NCBI GenBank assembly: GCA_026874595.1
Contig: CM049307.1
Location: 91,387,830 to 91,451,829, forward strand
DNA: 64,000 nucleotides
Direction: 5' to 3'
From: Sipunculus nudus
Taxonomy: Eukaryota; Annelida; Sipuncula; Golfingiida; Sipunculidae
This document shows positions 50,266 through 61,482 of this stretch, piece after piece. Both the position numbers and the translations under genes were made by a program. Numbering within the stretch: position 1 is the stretch's first letter; every line of letters begins with the position of its first letter. The notes below the pieces were generated by a model. That model saw only the letters and a program-made list of their open reading frames with translations, was not told the DNA's origin and ran no database searches.

Positions 50266-51101
50266 CAATATTTTCTAAATATGTAATGACAACTAACTTC
50301 ACCTCCGGTTCTTTCATTCTTTATAACCTCCATTATCAAGCACATATTAACTTTATGGAAAACCCCTATACTCCTAGCTGAAAAAAAAATCCTGCTCTCT
50401 ACCGGGGGGGGGGGGGGGGGGTAGAGTGCTGTCTTCTAAACCTATATTTACCTGTGGTTAACCGACTAACGTAGTCCTTTGTGGTTACGGGGACATTCAA
50501 AGGGGTTCAACGGTATTTTCTGGGTCGAATGTTCCATTGACAACCATCACATATAAACGAGGAATATATCAACTGCTTCCCAGTCTAAGTATGGGATATT
50601 ATCAAATTGCAACGTTCACATCTACCACGCTACTGTGAGATTGATTAAATTATCATACAGCCCTAATAGTGCTCTGCTACTTTCTAAATCTAAATGCGTT
50701 AAAAGCCTTGTCAAAACATAAGTGGAATTAGGGAAAAAGCTATACTATATCTCCTTTTATTGATGAAGAAACTTTAAAATGAGTGTATATAATTTTAACC
50801 ATACAAACATGTTCAGTAAGATTCGTCTTACCTGCTTCAGCATGAACCAGAACACAGCTCCATCCAGCAGCAAATAGCAGCCTGATTACCAAAACCTTTA
50901 TATTATTGATGTCTCTGCAATGTGAAAATTGCAAATGTTAATTAGCTTTTGTTGGTTTGGCACCGGATTACAACAACACTTATACGGTTGTTATGTTCAC
51001 CAAGAACTGTTTGCTCAACCAGTAAATGTTCAACTGCAAGACCTACCTGTACTCAATTATCAAAGTGCTCTCTGAATCTGACGAGAATGACGAGGTAACA
51101 T

Positions 51102-51142
51102 ACTTTATATCAGCAGAGCATTTCTGACATAGATCAACCAAT
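51102..51142 (-). promoter_or_regulatory. CTL-2 core promoter: TATA box and inverted CCAAT box
   Basis: GATATAAAGT on the minus strand (51111-51102) and an inverted CCAAT box (51142-51138), with the same spacing and flanks as CTL-1. Between the TATA box and the first donor a stretch around tctgacgagaatgacgaggt is almost unchanged between the copies. Confidence 0.6.
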
Positions 51143-51374
51143 CAGAAGACTGCACGTGAAGTTGACAACAGGGCCTTTATTAAGTGAATGTCTTGATGTT
51201 TTGTATCATTTAACAATAACCTTTTTAAGATATCAAATTAGGATTATATATATACGCCAGAGCGTATTCCACATAATCTAAATCATGTAATCTTAGTTTG
51301 GAAGAAAGTACTGCATTATTTACCGCCCATTACTATGCCCTGTTTACAAAAGAAATTAAATCGCAGCGACTTGC

Positions 51375-51475
51375 AGGTATAGAACCAAACGCCTGTTGGT
51401 TGGCTATGAACCCCCGGATCAACACTCAGGAGTCCGTACACTACCACTCAGTGTTCCTGACGAGTTAAGAAACAG
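51375..51475 (-). repeat. Possible tRNA-derived SINE head
   Basis: On the minus strand TGAGTGGTAGTG resembles an A box and, about 35 bases later, GGGGGTTCATAGCC resembles a degenerate B box, in an order typical of tRNA-headed SINEs. A long (TA)n array follows on the other side (51522-51615). No full tRNA fold. Confidence 0.45.
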
Positions 51476-51521
51476 TGGTGTCGAACAGTGCTGTCGAAAG
51501 TTAGTGTGTTTGAGTCCTGAA

Positions 51522-51531
51522 AGGTATATAT

Positions 51532-51615
<84 letters not shown>
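51522..51615. repeat. (TA)n microsatellite
   Basis: A long TA array with one AAA interruption near 51544. Confidence 0.96.
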
Positions 51616-51617
<2 letters not shown>

Positions 51618-52390
51618 TGTCATTTAATAATACCGACCAAAAGCATGATAGAAAAATACCAAAAGCGTATAATGGTCAATCTTAATTTTGCTGTTGCTTT
51701 TAATGGAAATAGTAATGTTAGAATTTAGGTATTGATCTCTTACAATATTTTTATTCGCAGTTTTATGCTTACACGTTTACACGAATGTAATTCTTTCCAC
51801 AGGGCACAATTCTTGTACCAATTCTTATCCTTGACTAAGAAAACGGCTTCCATAGATGGTAAAACGAAAAATGTGCATTTGGCTTAAGATTGAGATGCAC
51901 CAATGTTACACCACCTTCAAAGATAAATCCACATTCCTCTCCAATGGACTAAGGAAAATCTTTCTATATACCATGCTAAATATACAATTTTGCATGGTTA
52001 CCTCAATATATCATATAAAAATTGCAGAGAAATATTTGGCAATAGTTAGACTACAAGGCTCAATGTTATGATAAATGCCATTATATAACATTGTGAAGAA
52101 GGAACAGTTCTAGGTGTAATCGTTTTCGATAAGATGAGTAGATCAAACCTTTAAGTGAAGAATCAAATAAGAAAGACCGATCTACTGTTCCCCGGCACGG
52201 CGAATATTAATATTTCACAGCCCAGTCAGTTCATTTAAAATGGTGTTTAACATTGTTTCAAAACAAATTTAACCGGGTAAAATTATTGAAAAGCAAAGAT
52301 GACCCCGTTCCTAAAAAAACAACTGAATAATATTTCTTTGAAAAACAATCAAACATTATTGAACAGCGAGAATATTGAAATGTATATTTA

Positions 52391-52456
52391 CAAAGAGAGA
52401 GAGAGAGAGAAAGAGAGAGAAATAGAAACAGAGGACAACGAGAGAGAGAGAGAGAG
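52391..52456. repeat. (GA)n microsatellite, interrupted
   Basis: Two AG tracts separated by about 25 bp of A-rich sequence. Confidence 0.93.
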
Positions 52457-52559
52457 ATTTAGATGAGTGAGTACAGTCGCAAACTATTTTTTTATAATAA
52501 AGAAGAAAAAAATAATTTTAAGATAATTTTATGCTAATATACAAAAAGAAAGAACTGAA

Positions 52560-53660
52560 ATTGGTCCAGATTATCCCCGATATAGATTTAAACAAAGAAA
52601 TATTTGGGCTGTAATTTTCTTACTCTTTCAGTAGAAATAGTCAAACGATATTGTTATTATATAATTCACATCATGTTTCTTTATTATTATGTATTTATAT
52701 GTTACTATTAGAAGGAAATTATAGCTGCCTAGTCCTTTACGATACAGGTATAAGTAGTTCCCATAACATCCTTACATGCCCTGCTGATTAAATTGAAATT
52801 ATCTACGAGCCTGGAAAACTATTAAATAGGACGTTCCTTATGCACCTTGGTGTGGTATTTGCGAACTAGTGACTTTTAACATTTTAATGTGCGTCGTGAT
52901 CTTGATCCGTAATCTAAGACACTTAGAACATGCTCATTCACTCAGGTTGCCAGGATTCAGCTCAATTGCCTGTGAAAAAAAAGTTGTACGGAACCATCAA
53001 AATATCTGAAGTAGAGTTTAACATTTTTGTCCAGAGCACACAACCCACACTCGGCACCTGTGCAGACATTGTAGGAATGCGATATAAACTTTGTGCTGTT
53101 TATATGTCCTATTCAGCGTGCGTAGTCATGAATGTTGGAATTTCAAAACTCAGTAATTAAATGTTCATCAATATTTGAAAGAAATCATTAATCATAAAAC
53201 AGCCATGAAATTGTGTTAAGGAATTTTCTCTTATCAATTATATTAGTTACACCTATGACAGCTATATCTTATATTGCGTCACCTACAATCGTCCTTTTGG
53301 ATGGCGTCAACAACAGGTCTATTATGGGTGATAGTTTCATGTAATTGTATATTTAGGACTATAGTTCATGGATAGCATATCCTTTGTGGTATCCTAAACG
53401 TTTACTTGGTAGAGCCACGGTCTGGCGCCAACGAGGGCATTCGTAAAAGAGAACATTCGAAGATGTAGGATAACGATATGCATTGCTTCTATCCGCCTGT
53501 AAAATCGTACTAAAATAGTCTTTCATGTTTTGTTTGCAGACATCTAGATTGATTGGCATTGTACCCAAAACCAAAAACAGTGCGTACAATATATTCCAAG
53601 AAGGAAACATTTAAACACAATCTTTTAACAGGTACAGACGTAATCCATCTCATTGGCCTT
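52560..53660 (+). repeat. Low-copy repeat family, member 3
   Basis: About 1.1 kb, closest to member 1 at 22700-23900. Shared landmarks include tttaaac.aag.aat.tttgg, catgccctgctg, tctacgagcctgg, atgtgcgtcgtg, gcgatataaac, ggatggcgtc.acaa and agccacggtctggcg.caacgagggcattcg. Confidence 0.85.
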
Positions 53661-53879
53661 TATTAAAGATAACATATGTACAGTTTACACGTGTGTATGT
53701 GTGATGTTGATGGTTAAACAGCTTGGTCAGAATCTTTAGAAGAACCCTAACGCGCGGACATATCACCTTCGCTATATATAGTTGGTGAATCATTAAAAAA
53801 AAATCACGATTTGACCAATTAATTTACCTAAAGGAAAATACTTCTTTGAATTTCAATAGTTTAATCTTAACCCAATTAA

Positions 53880-54130
53880 AATACAAAGAGTTCGTTACGG
53901 TAGGGTCTACAGTCGAACAGATTTAGACCCTTGAAGATAATTAGGTGAAATTTAAAATGCTGTAATTCGCTGGCGTCGCAAGGTCAAAATCTCATGATCC
54001 ACAGATACATTTCGACCTTTGTCAAGATATGCGCTTTTTGGTATCTCTATGTTAATCGACAGTCAAAAGCAAGGACCATTAAATAATTTTTGTTATCAGA
54101 TATGATTCAGTTTTATTTTCAGGTAAGAAT
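53880..54130 (+). repeat. Repeat shared with 27900-28260
   Basis: See the partner entry. Same orientation and the same side of the low-copy family. Confidence 0.65.
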
Positions 54131-54707
54131 ATCTTTAAAGTATGTGTTTTTACATAAGTAAACTCCAACGATATTTTCTATTTGCTCACTTGATTCAGCA
54201 TGAAAAGTAGCTCCAGTTAGCTAAATGATAGTTGTTTACTGTTTAAGTAACAACTTTTGAGGGTAAACTACCAAGATTGAGAGTAAATAAAGTTTTTTTT
54301 AACAAACATGTAGAGGAAACCACTTAGTGTATTTGTGCACCCGAATCTGAATGACTAGGCTGAACCTGTAAAAGTAGTGTGTGAACGTCTATAAATTTTC
54401 TGTCATTCGCTTTTTTGGGCAGCATTAATGATAGGTTTCATCTGATATTCACTTTGCTTTTTACGATGTCAAAGGGACAAGATTTCCATTCGCTTAACCA
54501 ATATTGGAGAGGCTTATGAAAGAGAATTATATGAAAAATAATGAAAATAGGTACATTCAACAGAAGGTTAAGTTAACTAATACAACCAGTAATTTCTCTT
54601 TATAAATTAATTTCATCAACAGATAAAAAGCGAGCCATACACTCCAACTGCATATATAATTGATAACACTAGTAGTAGTTACAAATCTGGTAGTAAAAAG
54701 TGTTGTA

Positions 54708-54710
<3 letters not shown>

Positions 54711-54761
<51 letters not shown>
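54711..54761. repeat. (TA)n microsatellite
   Basis: A TA array of about 25 units. Confidence 0.95.
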
Positions 54762-54764
<3 letters not shown>

Positions 54765-56017
54765 ACAAATCAGAAAATGAAATGTACCAAATATATATAA
54801 AATTCAAAATTGAAAAATAAGAATTTCTGACTAGGTGCATTGGCAGGCTTGGTTCTATTTTTATTTAGTCGCATAAAAGCAAGATTTCTAAGATAAACAG
54901 TTTTGAAGTACATGTGCCTTACTAAATGATATTGTGCAGTGGGCTGTCCCCACGCATTTGGTTTTGTCTCTTTGTATGTCTAGGATAACTCTCTTAACCG
55001 GCCGAGTAGGGCTTCTGTTAAATCCATAACCTCAGTGATAAATGATTGTGTGTTTCTAAAAACAGAAACAAAAACAAAAAGCGCATAATTCAAGCTTGGT
55101 TATTCACCTTTAACAAAAAAATAAAACATAATACTAACAACATTATAAAATTAATTCCGTGCCAATTACATGAATACATAATAATACTGAACTATGGTCT
55201 CAGGTTCAGGCGTGTGTCTTTCGGTCGTGGTGTTATCAGATTCGTAACACACGGGTTCACATGATGGAATAAGATTTTGTAACACAAGAGATAGAGACCT
55301 TTATGGAGCTAGTCACGTCAAATCTCAATCCCTGATAAATCATCCCTAGTCTGCAGTGTCTGAGATACAAACAAAGACTGTAACAGTCACCATAGTAACC
55401 CTCATTGATAACAGATTTGATCTGTACGAATGATTTTATATTGGATATTTGGAACTGTCAGTTATATTCAAGGAGACTTGAGGAAACAGGAAACATATAA
55501 ACTTTTACAGTAATATCAGCAGCTTTTCATAAAAAAATAACGTGCTTCAGTAATTAAATGGAGCAACAAATTGTATAAACAGCTTATAACATATATTATC
55601 CCTGGTATTCATGTTTCAAATTACTCCATTTCAAAATTCAAGATAAACATTTTCAAGGAACCAAGCGACATGCTTAATTAATTTAGGGATATTCTAAATA
55701 TTATTTGGTTGCCCTATTAAATATAATAAAAGACAACAAAAATATAAATTTTCATTCATTATATGGCCAGTTGCTTGTCTTAGCCTGTTGGATATAGGTT
55801 CCTATTGATATACAGCTTACTTTCTGCCTATAGTATGACAACCATAACCCCACATAACGATTATTATGAAGACATTTTATTATGCATAGAGTTTAATTGT
55901 TATTCATGCAAATGTGCACCCTCTAAGGTACATATAAATCCTGGTAAGATATTATTATGTGCGGACTATATTCTTCATTAAACCTGTATACCAACCAAAT
56001 CAGTAAAGCATGTCAGG

Positions 56018-56279
56018 TTATTCAGACTTATAAGGTGTATTACGGATAGCAATTCTTATAATTTTCTTAATGACTTTTTTCATGGAAAATCTGTCCCAGG
56101 ATTTTTTTTTCAACTTGGCGGTTGTAATCTGCGTCTGTTCAAAGATTTGCCATTGCAATTGTACGGCCAATATTTCTTTTGGTTTAACCAAACAAAACTG
56201 CGTTTTTTTTATATTAGGGAGGCGGAGAGTGTAAAACATTATGCCTACCTACCATCCCTCCTATTTATATTTGGACTGA
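56018..56279 (-). CDS. Small basic open frame behind a TATA box (very weak)
   Basis: TATAAATAG on the minus strand (56279-56271) lies about 32 bp before an ATG at 56239. The 73-residue frame is basic toward its end (KLKKKSW, KKVIKKIIR). I recognise no family, there is no second exon or polyadenylation context, and both signals are common by chance in AT-rich DNA. Confidence 0.15.
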
Positions 56280-58036
56280 CCCATTAATGAGTTAACCCCA
56301 ATTGTAAAGTAGGCTGGCCTACAACAGAGTGCAAAAAATACAATTTTCCTCTCTGGTGCCTAAATAAACAAGACGTAGACTACTCATCGCCACTTAAGTC
56401 ATTTTGACGTGCCTAGGGGCTAAACGTACACATAAGATGAAATTCATTAGCCGCTACGATTGTTGTAGTTCCCTGCTTATCACGTTTACTATTTGAGGAT
56501 TTTAAACTTTAATTCCTGTTTATTTATATTATCAGTGAGACAGATCTTATAACCCGTGCTGTATTAACAAGTCCTAAATCCCGCGGGTCTGTCCACAAGC
56601 TAGAACGGGTAATATGTTAATATAAGTAACACCTCTTTACAGGCAGCTTATCATAACCGTAATCCGATTACCGTAAACGACGAAATAAGCGCCCCTTCAG
56701 TGATGAGCCCCCCCCCTAAAAAAAAATTGGGAGATCACTTTAGAAATCTAAGGGATGAGCCATTCTAACCTCACTTTTCTCCCTAGCCAATATAACATGG
56801 GGCAACGTTATGCTTTCATTTCTCCCCGCCAAGCTTAAAAGTTACCGTCAGTTTTTATTCTATCTCCTTTAGGCTTAAAATAATAATATTAGTTACACAC
56901 AACAGAATCAGTCGTCAAGTGTGTCATACATAACATTGACTTACTGTGTCCGTGAAGGCCGACCCTGCAGGTAGCCATGCTGATCGGGTGACCTGAATTC
57001 AGGTACGTATGTGGATGTATTATGCAATGAAATATACATACTTACAGTATTTGCTCGAGTACGGGACGATAAATATTTATCCTAAAAATATTTGGCAAAA
57101 AAGGGCTGCCATCTTATACAGGGTACAAGGTTTCAGCATCCTGAGGACCGCCAAGGATAATTTACGGCAATCAGCATTATCAGCTTATTACGTCGGTCGA
57201 ACCGGCCGCCATGAATATCGGTAATATACACTCAATAAAAAAAATTACAATGCTTTTTTTTGGTTTGAATTTATCGTTTATATATCAGATTTACATGTGC
57301 ACATAATTTAATAATTGGTAAGAAAATGTTTGCCCTCGCCGCATTGACACAGGGATTTTAACTGAATCAATATATGAAAGCCCTTCTGACAGTAGAGCAA
57401 GAAATTTTCCGCGATCGTGGATGGAACGGCGGAACTGACAAGCCAAAACGGATTTCCCATTCCTGAAAATATAAAAGTTTTAATGAAGTTTTTGCCAAAA
57501 ATATCTCAGCAATTCACTTGAAACATGTATGCAGTAATATAATTGTCGATGTCGTTGACAGCGTGCGGGGCTTACCCATGTACTCAAGATCCCAGAGCCA
57601 AGGGTTTATTAGAGCGTATACAGCGCTCGCGCAAGGAATGCCGGGAACTTGCCTAAATGCAATCCAGTAGCACGCAATATGCATATTAAGACAAGGATGA
57701 TTTTTTATATGGCGCCGTATTCACCGCGTAAAATGTTCACGAGTTCAGTGAATGCAGACGCTGTCAGCTGGCTTGCACACTGACATGCACGTAGACTCGC
57801 TCAAGGCACTTCCATTACAAGACAACCAGTGGTGCGTTATAATTATAAATATGAAGCAGCCTTTCCTCAGGTGACGAGAAATTCAATGTTTATCAAGCCT
57901 AAATTATTGGACTACGTCAAGAAACGAATGTATTATAACGGGTCAACAAAGTTCAAGAAAGGGACCGTGTTTCCGCGGGATATAAATATGACGAATTCCC
58001 TCACAATTTGAAAACATATGGTGTCCTCCTGTGGGT

Positions 58037-58507
58037 TTAGCAATTCAAGGCTGTTTCGCAGAGAGAGTATTCAGTAAAATATTGAGGTGCATCGTACCAC
58101 AAGCCACTCTTAGCGGCAAGGATGGCATAATTTTCTCTTCTGCCGCCGTTTGGCTCACCGCCGGCCAAGTTTTTGAAGATTGCTGCCGACCCGGTGGCTG
58201 TCCAAATCCATCTGACTTCTATATCTTTATCTGAACCTGATGTTCAAAAGCGATCCCATTGCCGTCCTGGAAATTTGTGGGAACATACATCAGAAATAGT
58301 AAAAATGAAAACTTCGTATTTATGAAATGAATAATGTTGTTTTAATAAAAATATTGATACTTTTTATATATATTAGAACCTCCGAATAGAATACTCACAA
58401 TAGAAAGGTGGCCTTAGTTGGCTGGTTATATATTTTGTGGCCCTAATTTCAAGGGTCTGCCAATAAGTGCCCGGAAATTTGGATGTAACCTTCGTACAAT
58501 GGTGTCC

Positions 58508-58585
<78 letters not shown>

Positions 58586-59166
58586 ATACAAATATGATGT
58601 CAAGCATAGTTCTGAGAGTTAACTGCAAATCAGAAATATTTATGAGATGGAGTTCAAGTGATAGGCCACGACAAATCATACTTCAAGAGTGAAGTTAACT
58701 GTGAACATGAAAAAGTATCAGGATGACGGGTACCGCGTTAGTGTATCTGATCAATCCGATTTTCTGAATGACCTTACTAGTGTGCGATAGATCAATATCG
58801 TATGTAAGATTTTTGTGTATTTAAAATATACAACAACCCAACAAAATCTGCAAATTGATAAAATTAAGGCAATAAGTTACAATGCAATAAATTGACAAAC
58901 TGGTGTGAGGAATCTCTTCTGCCAGCACATTACAACACTTTATTCTCACACCTTTTCATGCAAGCTGCTTCTTTTCTTCAGCATGATCTTCTTTAAGAAC
59001 TGGTTCTCCTCCACTGTTTCAATGCTGACCAGGTCACTTCTTCGTCCTTTACAGTAAATCCTGGCTTGAGTCCAGGTACGAAATTGCGTAATGTCGAAGT
59101 GGTAGCATGAACATAAGTCTTTATTGTCTCTGAAGAAAAAGTTGGGCGATCGGCAGGTTGTATCTA
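58037..59166 (-). pseudogene. CTL-4: C-type lectin with EPN motif, frameshift and premature stop
   Basis: Two exons are seen. The first (59166-58952) encodes DTTCRSPNFFF, CSCYHFD, TWTQARIYC, SDLVSIETVEENQF and ends at donor GTGTGA. Compared with CTL-3 it is one base short near 58965, so it ends in phase 0 while the next exon needs phase 1. The last exon (58266-58037) reads WDRF, then TGA (58246-58244) where its relatives have Trp (FWTSGSD), then TSGSD, WIWTATGSAA, GGEPNGG, ENYAIL, LWYDAP and YSLCE to the stop. EPN is the known mannose-type triplet, unlike the QPD of CTL-1 to CTL-3. C2 is Tyr and C3 is Gln, while C1 and C4 remain. No signal-peptide exon was found within 2 kb upstream. It is a pseudogene unless RNA changes repair both lesions. 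Confidence 0.8.
58507..58583. repeat. (TA)n array in the CTL-4 intron
   Basis: About 38 TA units between the two CTL-4 exons. It produces two overlapping false Ile-Tyr frames. Confidence 0.96.
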
Positions 59167-59509
59167 CTGAAAAATGTAGAAACTGATGGTCTATCAAACA
59201 TTCGGGAACCAGGAGTGCTTATTACATTATTTTAAAATATATGCTTATATTTATCCATTGTTCTGTGTGATATTTCCCGACATGCACCATTTCAAATTCC
59301 TGAAATATTTCATCACCTAAAAGGTTTAGTTATCTGTCAGCCTGTGAGGTCCGAAAATTTCTTCCATTTATTCAGTCACAGATAGTTCTACAATAATGCC
59401 CGGTTTATAGGTACAACTCACTCTTTGTTCATTGGTTTCCCCTAAAAAAGGCTATGTATTTCAATCACAATTTATTCAGTATCCTACTATCCTTTTCTGT
59501 ATCATTTAG

Positions 59510-59670
59510 CCCTAATTACCAATGATGGATTAAGCCGATGATTTCATGATTACCCTATCATGACAAGTATTAACTCATTTGCAATAAATGCTTAGAATAC
59601 AATCACCCAATAACAACCAAAACTTGCATAAATAGTACCTGCAAAGCTGCAATACGTTCTGCGGAACACG
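59510..59670 (+). repeat. Short repeat shared with 30430-30590
   Basis: Lies about 350 bp upstream of the first seen CTL-4 exon. See the partner entry for landmarks. Confidence 0.7.
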
Positions 59671-59699
59671 CACTAAGGCTTCACTGGGCAATCCTTTGT

Positions 59700-61380
59700 A
59701 TAAGAATAAATGTTAACACGCCATATAACAGGACAGGAACTGAGATTTTTATATAGTATAAATGGGGTAGGAATGAAGCTTATGGACATGCTTATCTTCA
59801 GTATCAGTAGGCTGTGCAACTTTTTTCATGAAAGGCATCCCCACTTTGAGATTGTTTTAAATCATTATAAAATTTTTCAAAAATATATTACGCAGAATTA
59901 GATGTCATATGTACCTAGACGTAATCGTGTTAACCATGACAAAGGGTTGATTAATGGTTAGGATAGGTTTTAATGTAATATTTTCACCCAGTACTTTGTG
60001 TGGGGCTTTCCAGTATTTATCTGGAATATGGCTTGAGTCACGTAGACTAGCAGTCACGTAGAATTTTCCACCGAGCAGTAAATGTCGACTATATACTTAA
60101 GGTAGTAATACGTAATACTTAACCACGTGTACCCCATAATCCAAAACAGATCATCAGTGTTCCCAGGTGATTCGAATATATACTGGTCGTCCCTTTTCTG
60201 ATATGTTTTTGGATTGCTTCTATATTCCCTGGAGAGTGGAGTGTAAACTAAATTGTTCTCAAACACAGAGCGCGAGCTCCGACCTGTGAAAAGCTTCCCT
60301 GTAAGACCAAAAATTTACATAAATTACACATTTAATAGTATAGGTCACCCGTTAGCTGATAGTTAAAGTTTTTCTTCGAGCTGAAGTGTTTTAAATATTT
60401 CCTTATCGGAATATAATGAGAGTTAATGGTGATATGTAGGCGGTTGGTACCGTTTGGATTCGCTTCATGGTACTTTTTGTTGAATAGTAAAGGATTGTAA
60501 TTGATTGTATAGCTTTTACGCCCCTGAGAACCTTGGAGACGTAAACATGTATCGACAGAAGGATGGGTCAATGGGTGGTAAATTAAACTGCCAACATAAG
60601 AACGTTCTGCTGATCAGGTAATCCATAAGCAAAATGTCGCGGGGATCATATATTTTTAGACACCCAACTGCAGGACTGACAAAATAGATAGGATAAATAC
60701 CTATATAACTATATAATTAAAATATTAAGAAAAATAAATAACAAACATGAATATGATTCAAAAGTTTCATTCACATATAAATAACACAAATAAATGAAAC
60801 AAATAAATTGACTTAGCCATATTTCAAGTCAATGGGATTTTTATAAAATGTACAGTTGAGAACAGAATGAAGACATCAAATTCAAATTGATATGGTTTCT
60901 GCTTGATCCTTGAAATGTAATTTGTCACAGTTAAGCTTGACTCACCTGAATGTATGCTTGTGGTGTCAGTTATTTTTTTTTATCAGTAAGTAAAATGCTA
61001 ATCTAACATCTGTACTCAACAAACAATGTACAATATCTATTGATGCGTATAGTTTGGCTAACAGGTTGGGCGGCATTATGAACAATTCTTACTATGGCTT
61101 GGCGGATGAAAGCGGGCTTTCCCACGTGCCCGGCTATTTAATCACGAGCTTTTATCTAAGTCCAAGCTACGCAATGAGCGTGTCACCTGATCAACGGGCC
61201 GCGGTCGCCACGGCCAGTGGTCGTGATATGGGGGCTCATCTTAAGGACGGGACAATAAAAGGTGGTCGTTGGTCGTGATAGCGGGGTAGTCGTGTTACCG
61301 ATTTTTTTTTATATGATAAAATGTATCAGACAATTCTTGGACAAAGAAAAGTGGTCGTGTTAACAGGGTGGTCGTCATGC
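59700..61380. other. Stretch without a supported gene; two unrecognised minus-strand frames
   Basis: Minus-strand frames at 60571-60332 (THPSVDTCLRLQGSQGRKSY and onward) and 60266-60054 (YRSNPKTYQKRDDQYIFESP and onward) read more like protein than their neighbours. The second follows a possible acceptor (ggtcttacag) near 60305. They are in different frames and match no family I know, so they are not called as genes. Confidence 0.25.
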
Positions 61381-61390
61381 GGGAGTTCAC

Positions 61391-61391
<1 letters not shown>

Positions 61392-61466
<75 letters not shown>

Positions 61467-61482
61467 TTTATATATATATATA
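61392..61482. repeat. (TA)n microsatellite
   Basis: A long TA array with an AAATAAATATTTA interruption near 61457-61470. Confidence 0.95.

Larger units (their letters stand above)
49149..51080 (-). pseudogene. CTL-2: paralogue of CTL-1 with lost start codon and premature stop
   Basis: Exon 1 (about 51080-51047) is untranslated and has a good donor (GTAGGT). Exon 2 (about 50916-50832) encodes the signal peptide, with a good donor (GTAAGA); the codon aligned with the CTL-1 start ATG is ATA, so reading begins IKVLVIRLLFAAGWSCVLVH. Exon 3 (49771-49571) is open: FCRSAFFEGAKQCGSYYTF, NWEEARDFC, GGQLVSIETTWEN. Exon 4 (49378-49149) contains TAA at codon 22 after the split codon (49313-49311), where CTL-1 has a Lys codon. 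Beyond it the frame continues with NWGPTQPDN, GLWNDVP and SICEF and stops at the same place as CTL-1. C2 is Tyr and C3 is Gly, as in CTL-1. An in-frame ATG at 50934 lies upstream, before the apparent acceptor, so it would be used only if that intron is retained. It is very probably a pseudogene. Confidence 0.85.
48090..51240. repeat. Segmental duplication, copy B (contains CTL-2)
   Basis: Collinear with 13200-16110 and about 35 kb away in the same orientation. The promoter, exon 2, exon 3, exon 4, the 3' flank and the intronic (TA)n arrays all correspond. Right of it, the low-copy repeat (52560-53660) and the 53880-54130 segment continue the collinearity with 22700-23900 and 27900-28260, so the ancestral duplicated block may have been larger and later modified by insertions or deletions. 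Confidence 0.9.
54131..58000. other. Non-coding AT-rich stretch
   Basis: Contains the (TA)n array at 54711-54761 and a TATA-like element with a small frame at 56018-56279 (separate entry). Frames at 55046-55264, 57009-57224 and 57829-58011 have no domains. Confidence 0.45.
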
